Shown: positions 23,009 to 35,000 of the stretch, piece by piece
How the letters are laid out: every line of letters begins with the position of its first letter
How positions within the stretch are numbered: position 1 is the first letter of the stretch
Assembly (NCBI GenBank): GCA_033032175.1
Contig: CM065318.1
Coordinates: 4,774,001 to 4,838,000, forward strand
Source: Saturnia japonica
Lineage: Eukaryota; Arthropoda; Insecta; Lepidoptera; Saturniidae
Direction: 5' to 3'
DNA length: 64,000 bases
Notes under the pieces: generated by a model
Database searches by the model: none
Told to the model about the DNA's origin: nothing
The model's input: only the letters and a program-made list of their open reading frames with translations
Made by a program: the position numbers and the translations under genes

Positions 23009-26000
23009 TTATGCGAGCGCAGTGGGCGGCTCTCCGGCTGGATCCTCGGCGTCAGTCACCATCGGTTCCTCTTCATCTTCTTCGGGAATTTGGAGGATCT
23101 TTGGCCCGTAAAGCAGCAGGTAGGCACAGTGCCAATCACCTACAATATATTGTATAATTCTGTGAGCCTTTTACAATTTTATAAACTTCAATGGATAGGT
23201 GGTTATTTATTGAAATTACAACATAAGATTGAAGAAAGAGAAAGACATATAGAAGAGTGTTATTTATTATTAATTTCTAATAATTTCTGAATAAATTTTC
23301 CTAAATAAAATGTAGTTCCTTATTAAATATCTGAACGATTGATAGCTTCAACTCTGATAAAGGAACGAGATAACATCTTCATGTCGTAAAAATGCAGTAG
23401 GACATGACAAATGTGTCCAACTGGAAAATAGTGCTAAATTCGTCAGTGCCTAACTTGCAGCACAGCAATGTACCAACCAGTCAGTGTATATCCTGTAATC
23501 AAGCGGGTAGGGATTATGATCGGGATTAGCAGGTGTATATCCAGATGGCCAGAGGTTTCAGGTCATAATGACAGTGTCGACCGGTGGGTAGTCTTAGAGT
23601 TCCATGGAAAAAGGGGTTCAAACAGAAATTCTTATGGACATTTCACTCTACATGGGGCAGTCAGACTGGTGAAATACCTCCCACCTTACAGAAGATTGCA
23701 GCCAAATAACCTTGTGTTCTGTTCCTGCAATAAGTATCGTTTCAAGAGGTCCTGGGAGAGGAGTGTTCAACGTTGGTATTCTGGTAGTGATACCTATGGT
23801 GTTACAAGCGTCGCTACGTGCTCTTGTTTGCCATCTTAGTTTTAAAAAAAATCACTTAGGCACTACTTCCACGAGCGAGTGTATCGCCACGAGTCCGTCC
23901 TGCTGTTGTCGGGTGATCTCTACGAGACGATTATTCTTCCGCATGCGTATGGCTGCGACTCGTGATGGATCACAGCGTAACCGAAACGACTCGCACAGAT
24001 GCTTTGTTGAAAAGAGGTCAGTACAGTGTTAGGCAAGAACAAAATCAAAAGTGTCAATAGTTTTGCTTTGCGGTAAGCGTGCTGCGAGTAACTCGCGTCT
24101 CGTCGACGTTTTCCTCGTCAATGATATTCGGGGCATCGCCACGAGTAGTTGTAGAATGAAATGGCAACACGTTAGATAATATCGCCGCGATAAGCTCGCA
24201 CGTGGAGGCTGCACTTTAATGATCGACTTTACTTTGATGTGCTATTATTATAAATATAAAGGAGGATATTATAAAGGTAGTGGTTACCTCCTCCGCTGAG
24301 CTTGAGTACCTCCTCCTCTGTGACGGGCGTGACGGTGTCGTCGTCACAACGGAGCCAGTTGTCTCCACGTGCAACCCAAGCCACGTAGTGTCCTGATGAT
24401 GAAGAACGCCCACGGTGGGTTAATACGGCCTGCAGCCGGTAATAACCACTGTTGTTACTGCCCACATCTGCAAGAACATAATAGTCAGCTTCCAATCTAT
24501 ACTTCCTTTTTTAAACGACTTCAAAAAAGATGGAAGTTACTCAATTTGAATATTGTTTTATGGATGTTCAGCCATAACTTCTTTATTTATGAACATTTTA
24601 ATTTTATTGGCATTGGACCTTCAACTTCAAAGATACACCAGGAACTCTTCAAAATCAAAACCATTAAGTTGATTTTTTTTTTAATTGTTATATATTACTT
24701 ATTTATGTGTTCATCCACAATTCAGAATATATACATATGTATTCGTGAATAGAATATGTTTCTAATTATTCTTGTAATCTTTAAACATAACTAAGAAAAG
24801 ATGTTTTTTGTCTCTTTGTTAACACTATCGAAGGAGTTACGAGAACCCAACTTAAAATCCATTTCAGTTTTAGTTCATAACCACCAATGACCGCAAATGT
24901 CACAAAATCAGATAACATTTGTAGTAAAATATGAATGAAATAAAATGTTCAGTATAGTTCACTTACCATTCTCAAACCAATAAGGTAACACCCTGCGTTT
25001 TTTTATTTCTTTTTTACTGTCACCATGGTTTCGAGAACTTAAAGAATTTTCTATTTTTGCGTCTTCTAATTCCTAAAACCAAAATAGTGTTAATTTCTAG
25101 AACTAAGATTTGCAGCATATAATTATATTAGTTTTTTTGGTAGTAGTTGATTTAGTATTAGGCTTTCTTGGTCCCTATACGAAAATTATGTTAATTAAAT
25201 AATAGCCTATAGCCTAATTAGACAGAACATTTTTTAATTAAAAGTATGGAACAAAATTCCTTTCCAATTTTTTTATAATTCAACCAATATACTTCATAAA
25301 AGAAAGACATTTACATTTTTGTTGGAAATTAAATTCTCAACAAAATATTCCCTTAGGCAATCTATAAAATCAATAATTTCTTTTAAAATTTTTAGATGAC
25401 GCAATTTTCGTATGTAACAATGAAAAAAATTATATCTATACAATTAATAAAATTGAAGTGTCTGTTTGTAATGTCAAATTAACCGCTTTTTACTAAATGC
25501 ATATGAAAGTATATACAAGACCTATAACAAAAAAACAATTTTTAAGACTCTTGTTGTTTGTTCGAGGTAATATCCGAAACGGTTGAACCGATTTTGACGG
25601 GACTTTCAATGATAGATAGCTAATGTTATAAGGAGTAACTTAGGCTAAATTTAATTTAGGAAAAGAATTAAGGTTTCGCACAAATAAAAAAATCTGGTCA
25701 CGGTGAATCAATTCGGGCGCTTAAATGGCTTACGCTGAGTAAACCATAAGAGATATAACAAATTAATGTACTACATAATTGTAGGCTTTAAAAAGACCTA
25801 CAACAAAATCCGGGAGACCATACATCGAAAAAACACCCACATTAAGCATTTTTGTCTTTCAAATAGCCAGGAGTGGGGCGCGCAAGATTCACGCGGGCAT
25901 TCTGTAGTCCACATGAGCGAAGCCACGGGCACAGCTATTATTATAATATGATAACTAAAGAATAATCAGTCTATACTTGTCCCACATTGTTCATGAAACA

Positions 26001-29000
26001 TGCAGGATAGGGTCCGGTCACATTCAGATTTATCAAGCTTTGCATTATGACGATACAGTCTCCACTCAAGAACTTGTCTATTCCAACAGTTATCAGATCT
26101 CTGATAGATAAGACCAGCCTGAGTAATCTAGGTATATACAAATCTAATAATTACCTTGAACTTGTTTCTCATAGGTGTCAGTCTTTCCTGTAATTCTGGT
26201 GAACACAGCTCATACACGTCGAGTTCCAATGGAAACTTAACATCTTTCAGGATTTTCGCATTGATAGACTCCTTTTCTTTGAAGTAAAAACGAACGAATT
26301 GCACCGTTAAGTACGCAGGCAGTCGGCTGATTTTGCTCTGAGAAGAAATATTTCACTGAATAACAACACCACATTCTTATCACGAAGTAAACCAGTATGA
26401 ATTTACTAAATCAATTCTGGCACTAATGACAGGATTTATGTAACATAATTATTTTTTTCTTAATTACCCTTAGTTTAATAATTTAAACAGAAAATTAAAA
26501 ATCCCCGACACAAGTAAAAATATCATATACATGTTAAAAAACACAACCCTTAAACGTAGGTAAATGTTTAAAAAAACTCACAGTTTTTGTATAAATGGCG
26601 TCTCTACCCAACGTTTGCGACAATTTTGTGATTTGCTCTGACATTTTCTGTAAAAAAATAAGTGTAATTACATAAAATAAAAAAAATAAAAACATATCAT
26701 CCTATCATAATAGGATCATTTTTTTAAACCGAATAAAAAAAAATGTAGGAGGTTACTCAATTCAAATGTATTTTTTTTTAATGTCCAGCTATAACTTCTT
26801 TGTTTATGAACCGATTATACCTCAAGGTGATCTCATTTTAATCGGCATCGGATCTTCGAATTCGATGATACACCGCGAAACTTTTTTAATATACTAGCAA
26901 GGTAAAATGACGTCACTGTTCCCGATGGTAAGCACAGCACAATCCTAAAACAAGAGTGATCACCGAGAGATCACCCTTGTTGTCATGCCGGCCTACAAAG
27001 CTCTCGGTAGCTGGAAATACAGATGGCTGATGCCGAAACGTGACACACAAAAGAGAGTCATTGTAACAGGTTCATGACCATGTGTATAGTGGTCGCGACT
27101 TAGGATGTAACGAAACCGATACGATATAACGGTAAAGCCGATTATTTATCAACCGATATGAAATTCTCAGTAGCAGCTCGGACTTTGGCTTTGTGCCCGA
27201 TTAATAAATAAATAAAAAATAATTTATTTTGAAACAAAAAGCAAAACATACTATTTACAATTGGTTATTAACACTTTCATACAGTAATACAGAAAATTTA
27301 TTATCTGTTGTTTCATAAGAACTACTTATGCTTATTCTAAATTGCTGTGCATAAAATGGTGATAATATAAGTAAAATTTACCTACTCTTGTATAAAATTT
27401 ATGTCCGTTTTTTTTTGTGTACAAATAATATTGTATATAAATAAGATGCTAAATGTGAGGTCAAATAAATCAATTTATTTATATTATTATTAATTATTAC
27501 TTCTGCCAAACTGTATCGCAGTTTGTTAGCAGACGTAGCTCCCTTTTACATAATTATTTATTTAGTGTATTAAGTATTTTATTTATACATTATACTCAAA
27601 CTAAGATTTATATGAAAATCTTCACAAAGACACTTGGTTAATTATTTTTTTAAAGTTACTTTTTATTTCACACTGTATGTTATTAAAAATAGTTGGAATT
27701 GATTTAACTTCTACATGTTTGTCCGTAATAATTGTTATATGTGGGAACTTCAAATCGTTTAATGTTTCTATTATCCCTGAGGTCATACGTGTACAGATTT
27801 GAATTTAAACTCATCACTGCAAAAATGTTCAAGTAATGTTAATTGTACTACAATACTGTAATACCCCTATTACATGGGACCTAAACATATACGGCGAACT
27901 GTGGGTGTACATTAATACACCTTTACTTAACCCTTCGGGGATACAGGCGTATGGGTTATGTTATCTAACAATTTAAAATAGCGCAAAGCAACGATATTAT
28001 TAACCTTTCGTCGCAGACGAGAGAGCCGCACGTGTTGCTAGCGGCGACATTGCCATCTTTACTAAGCAATGGACTGTTTGGCGCTTATTTATTATTAATT
28101 TTATAATTAAATATGAAATATATACTTGTCATTAAAAAAGATTATCGCCAGTTCTGTGCATAATAGAGACATACAATTATCCAAAAATCTTTATCCTCTG
28201 CCAGACTGGTAAAAATCTGTAGGAGCTTAAATACTTCATTATTTATTACCAAACTTTCGATATCGATATAGTTGATTAAAAACCACAATAATCGCAAAAT
28301 TATGTATCGTTACATCCCTAATCACGACCCAGTTGGTTATTTTATTTTACAATTCCAAGGAAAAATTATAGCTAAAAACATTAAAATATGTATATAATAT
28401 GAAGGTAATTCTGAAGGCCATTTAAAAGTTTTTACAAATAGACAACGATAATAGATGAGAATTTAGATCGGTTGAAAGTTACGAAAAGAAAGAGTTTCGA
28501 CTTACAGAAAGAATGAAGATGTCAGTTTATTTTTAAGTTTAGAAGCGGTACTATTAAACAAGTCGTAACTTTTATCAAGTAAGTTAAATTAAAGTTAAGT
28601 TATAATAAAACTACAGAACCCTATCGCCCCAGTTGATATGGGTTATAGATTGGTTGATCCCAGAATTCGACAATCTTATGCGAGTCACTATGTCGGGTGA
28701 TACACCTGGTGTATGATGGCTTCAAACCACTCCAACGTCCCAGAAACAGAATTTTTTTAAAATAAAAATCACGAGGAATGTTGATTACATACAAATATAA
28801 AAAATTCCATGTCAAACTCACAGATTTCAGTCCAGATTGTAAATACTTGACGTCCTGCGAGATGAAACAGGAGAGTTGCAGGAAGGACTCAGTTGAGCGT
28901 GTGGGTGTCTCCTCAGCCTCAGAGCAAACAAGCTCCACATCTACGGTCCCACCAAAGTACTGTTCAATTACTGAATTTCTGCAAATAGTTAAAGGCAAAA

Positions 29001-32000
29001 CGTTACCTATTTCAGTATGAATTTAGGAACACTTCCTGGCAATGTTAACAAAGTTAATGAAAGAAAACGTAATGCTTGTAATAATAATGTAGACTAAAGT
29101 ATTTTTTAGGTAAAAAGGGAGCTTTCATTTGTTAGAGCTAAGTTTGAAACATAGATTAAGTACTTATAGGTTAAATAGCACAAGAGTAAAAACGGAATAC
29201 AATAGTGTGCATAGTATTCCATTGATTTTCTCTACTATACGACTTACATCCTGGTACAGTACACGTAATCACAATTAAATATGTCTACTTAACATTAAAG
29301 CGAGTGTAAAAGGAAACATTGGAAGAGGAAAGCCTAGTGTTGTATATTATTTTGATAATATGAAAGTGGTTGCATCCAATCCTATATAAGTAATTTCGCT
29401 TGGCAAATAAACTCAGCGTGCTTCTAGCTAAGGGCTGTTTCACTTGTCCTTACGTTCGCATACATATCACATAGACAAACGTTCATCGATCAAATCGGAG
29501 ACGTTCTGAAGAAAGGTCAGGTCAAGAGTACTCTAAACCGACGAGCATGCATGAATAGATTAATGAATGTTGAAGAAGCGAAAGATGTATGCTAGCAGGT
29601 GGAAGGACGTGCGTGGTCTCTGCCTACCCCGTTAGGAAATAGGCGTGATTTATGTATGTATGTACTTATCATTAAATTATACTTTAACATTTTAAAACTT
29701 TAAATTAGCTCATTACGAAAATAGTCTCGTTTCCCTATCTCGTTCTAACACGAGTGTATGCTACGCTCTTTCTCTTTTGATTTGCCGATATATATACAGT
29801 CAAAATCTGTTATAACGACATCGAAGGGAATGCTCATATTCAGTCGTTAAAACCTATAGTCGTAACAACCGTTGATGTTTAATGTGTATCGTGCAAGTAC
29901 AAAGAAATCGATAGAGAATTATTGGAAAAATATATTTATTCAACTATGTACATTTTGTTTATTACACATAAGTACAATGCATATTATTTTTCTGTGAGCA
30001 TAAAATCTGTAATTTTGGTCTGTTTGGAACACTTCTGTTGTGCATAGATATTTTGTAATTCACATTGAATTTTAATTATAGTATCGTCATAATTGCTGTG
30101 GATATGGAACTGTTCATTAAAAAGAACAATCTTTCTCAATACACTAACAGCATCGATACCATCATTCAAAGTTGGTACAGTAAATTGTTCTTCAGAGTCT
30201 TCCTGTTCGTCATCTTCCTCTTGAACATCTCGTACAATATCATCATCCGTAGCTCGTGCGCAAATTGCAATAGAGTTATCTACATCAATGAACTCTGCTG
30301 CTTCAGTAGTAGATAAAGCAGGTCGTAAATTTTGGGCTAATTGAGCAAGAGAAATATAGTAAATATCATCATCAGTCACATCATCTGAGGTTATTGTTAA
30401 GAGGTCTTTAAAACCAGCATGTTTAAAGCAGTTAGCTATAGTGTTTTGTGAAACGTTTTCCATGTTTCTGATATCATCAAGATGGCATCAAGAACCGTAA
30501 AGCTTTTTTGGTCGCTACTGTCAAGGTTTTGTATTAACTTAAACACTTGCAGTCTTCTATAGTGAGATTTTAAACACCTTATTACACCTTGGTCCATTGG
30601 TTGCAATACAGATGTAACATTTGGTGGTAAGAACACAAGTTTAATGCATTTTAGATTAGTAACAGCCGGATGAGCAGGACAGTTATCAACCAAAAGTAGA
30701 ACTTTCTGTTTGTTTCCTTTCAATTCAGGGTCCCAGTTTCTTAACCATCTCTCAAAAATGTCCGATGTCATCCATGACTTCACATTGTTTTCATACGTTA
30801 CCGGCAGTGAGTGTATATTTTTAAAGCATCTTGGTTTCTTAGATATGCCAATGACTAAAAGCTTTCTTTTACAGGATCCTGTCATATTTGCTGCAACCAT
30901 GATCGTTAATCTTGTCTTAGACATTTTTCCTCCCGAACAATTCTCTCCTTTGAACTTTAAAGTCTTGTCTGATTTCATATTGTAAAAAAGTCCAGTTTCG
31001 TCTGCGTTAAAAATTTCATCTGGTCCGTAGCCTTCGAATAATGTCTTGACTCTACTGCATGCACGTGTTTTGTTTCTAAGAATTAGAAAAGACCCTACAC
31101 TAAACTAAATCCTATTGTTTTCTTTCCTGATTTTAATAGCCATTGAAGACAAATGTGGATACCTATTCAAATTGTTTACAATACAGCTTAGCCGGTCGTT
31201 CTAACAGATCTAATTCTCCGAAATATTAGTTAAATGTGGTCGTTTTATGAGGTATGTCGTAATTAGCAATGTCGTTGTTAGCATTCAGCCGGGACCTTTG
31301 TTCTAGGTTATTATAACCAGCATGTTGTTCTAAACGATGTCACAGTAAACGGTTTTGACTGTATTATATAAAATCTATGGTTTGAAGATCAGAAGCATAA
31401 TTAGAGAAAACATTATATTCACGTGACGTTGGTACAATTGTAACTGAATGCAGTTACCATTAAAAATAAAATAAAACAGTACATACCTATCTGAGATAGT
31501 GGGCGATGCGGCCGGCAACCTTTGTTGCAGTGCGCGTACTATCTCAGTCCAACATTCGGAGGCGTCCTGTTGTGCTAGGCCTCCGCCCGCGGCACGCTCG
31601 GCGAAGCGCGGTGCTGTTACGTGCAAGGCGGTCAACAGACGAGCCGCTGCGCCTGCGCACGCGCCTGCTCCGCCCTTCTCTAGCGCTGACATCGTGTCGC
31701 TAAGCGCTGACGTCAGGTCCCCGGCTGTTCCGCCTCCCGATGCTTTATTCATTAATAATTACGTCACATTCAGTAAACTATGTATAATGTTTATACACAC
31801 ATTCACAACAACTGGATAGATGTTAATCAATTTTTTTTGTTATACTTGGTTTTGTTATAATATTTATCACAATATCTTCATTCAATAAAAAGGTATTACG
31901 GTTTTATGAAGAAATTACGATTTTTACAAGCATTATGCCTTCCTGTGTCATCCACATGAGCGAAGCAAGGGAGTTAAGATTTTATTCCATGTGTCTTCCG

Positions 32001-35000
32001 CTAAGAATGTAAATTAAACTTAACATTTGATGGTATTTGATAATACAAAAATAATATTAACTTACTTTTATCATAGCTAAGAAGTGCATTTTTCAGTTCT
32101 GGAACAGTTTTCAGGCATTGCACTGTTGCATTCATGTAACAGGTATTTCCCAAATTAATAAGACCTTCAGGAAGGTCCAGCTGAAACAATTGTACTTCAA
32201 ACTTCAAAATACTGTTACACTCTTTGATACAACAAAAACAGCTACTAAACTATTTTCAAGTAACTTAAAAACAAATCTTTCATTAACAAATGTAATAATA
32301 ATATCAAGTCTTTTTTATGCATACACAATCTTATACAAATTATATGAATATTGGTTTCTGATTTAATTATATACTCTTTAAATATATATTTACTTATAGA
32401 ATGTAAATAATTTAATAGAAGTTTTTTTTTAAATTATGAAAACATTAATTTTTAACCCCCCACCACAAAAAGAGGGGTGTTATAAGTTTAACATGTGTAT
32501 CTGTCTGTGGCATCGTAAATCAAAACGGCTGAACCGATTTTGATCTAGTTTTTTTAAAAGTGATTTTATCAAGAGTGTTCAGCTGTGATTCAAGGAAATC
32601 TGTGCAACCTTATGAAGATTATCAGCTCTTTTATAGTTGATAAATAGATGTGAGCATCTTCCACAGGTCTGATTAGAGTTAAAATTTGGTATTGTTACTT
32701 CAATGATATTAGAAAAACCTTGACCTGATGCTGCAGCATTATATGGAATATATAGGATACCTAACTCCTCACCAACTTACCGCATAGATATAATATTTGG
32801 GCTTATTAGAGTGGTTCTAATGAATAGTATACTTGTTTCAGGAGTTTATTAAATTTTCAATTTATCTTGTATATGTTTATTTTTCGATATCAGCTAGATA
32901 TATAATCTATAAAATTATGTTTGTATTATTAATTTTAATGACGAATTAAAGGAGATATGGACTTACTATAAAAACATATCTATGAAATAATATATAGAGA
33001 TCAGCAAATTATGGGATTTTATGAGATAACAATAAAATTTAAAAAGATAAATTCCTCTAGGTAATTTGGAAACAAAGAAATTATTAAAAAGTAAGAAAAA
33101 ACAGGATTGCAACAAAAACACTTAAATGGAAAAAAATAATTTATTTTTACTTTTATTTGATTCCCAGATGTCAAACTTAAATATTATATAGCCTATTTCA
33201 CTTCCACAGTTAAGACGAATCTAATGATACCTCGTATGCTAAAATTTATCAAGCCGTTTGCTTAACCTTTTGCCATTTGGTTATAGAGTATGCAAAAGAA
33301 ACAGACATTACGTTCTAATAACATAACCCTCCTTTTTCGCAGTCCGGTAAAAAGATAAAATATAGGCCCATAATATAATCTAAAGTAATTTAAAACAGAC
33401 TTAATTGACAGAATTTGTAAGAGATGATATCAAGTTGTATCCATACAATATAAATCCATACACAATATACTTACAGCAGTTGCTAATTCTGACTCATTCA
33501 TATCTTCGACAAATCGAGTTTGTTCTGCAGGCACTGCTGGAACATCTTCTTCCTTGCTGCCCATTACTAATACCAACGCATTCTGAATTCAAAATACTGT
33601 TATTTAAAAAAAATTGTTTTTGGTATACATACTAATACAATATTTTTTTTAATATCCTTATAATTGTGTGAGATACAACTGTCAAACAATTATCTCTATA
33701 TTTTGTGTACTACTGTTCCAATCTAAAAGGTAAACAATCTGAGTGACCTATATAACCATTATTCAAAGTGACCATAATATGCATCAAAACTTAAGTTTGG
33801 TTATCCATTTGCTTTTTCTGTTACATAATTTTTTTTAAATAGATACACAAACATTTATAATAGTTTAAAAATTGAAGTACCTAGAGTGTGCAAAGTGTAA
33901 TATCAACATTACACCTTTTCAAGGTTATTTTATAAAAATGTTACATACTCACATACATAAAGCCTTGTTTATAATTAAGAATACATTTTCTTTTACTTAC
34001 ATTAGATAACTTAAAATTGGCCCAAGAGTCATCTCTTAAAGTGACCCCTTTACAGACAACCTTTTGGCGGTCTGGCTGTACTCCGGTCAGGGCAAATATT
34101 TGAGCTTTAAACAGCACAGGTTCATCATCTGTATTTACTTCCACATCTGGATACATCTCCTTACCCCACTTTACTTTTACTAAAATTTATGAACAATATT
34201 AGCACTAGTTTTTATTAACTTTTTTTATTCTTCAATTTTATTTTAATATTCTGTTATAATAAGCATTTTGCATATGTCAGCCCCTACCTAATATCCTCCT
34301 ATCATAACATATACACATAATGGCAAACTATCATTATATTTTATATGGATTCCAATGTCTAATCACAATTTGTTTTATGTATTGGGAAGAGATTTTGTAT
34401 TTAGAAATTGTTTTAGATTTCATGTTTACCTACATAGGTCTTTTTAAGATACCAAGCAAAGCTCTGTCGGCCATATACAGTGGTGGTCCTATAATTAGAA
34501 ACACTACCAAGGTCCTTGACATTATGTATGATACTTCACCCTTCACCGCAATCCTTATTATTTTGAAATTAAACAATAAATAGGACAACAATATGTTCAA
34601 TGATTTATCATTGATTAAAAACACAATATAAATCACATTACACAAGTGCAGTTTCAATATTACATTACAGACAAACATTTAAATCAGTTTTAAGGTATGA
34701 ACAATAATGGTCAACTAATTAGAAACAACAACAAGAAAGTATAAAAAAACAATATTTTTTTAAGTATTAGTAATTAGTATTGTTATTTACGAAATAGCTA
34801 CTATCCTACCAATAGTTACAATTAATATTTAGTGGTATATCCCTTATTTTCAATAACAGCACTGAAAGACCTGACATTGATTCAATCAGTTTCATACATT
34901 TTTCCAAGGGGATTGAATTCCATGCTTCAACAAATGCTTCATATAGTTAGTTTTGACTGGTGTTATATTTCTTTGAGACTTTCTTTTTAACAATATACCA

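Noticed and set aside
22876..23290. Plus-strand frames over the Usp14 last exon
   Set aside because: They are antisense to exon 11; the minus-strand frame completes a USP14 C-terminus and fits the phase of exon 10.
31499..31819. Open frames on the plus strand opposite Usp14 exon 5
   Set aside because: They are shadows of the GC-rich, Ala/Gly-coding exon 5 on the minus strand, with no family resemblance or splice context of their own.
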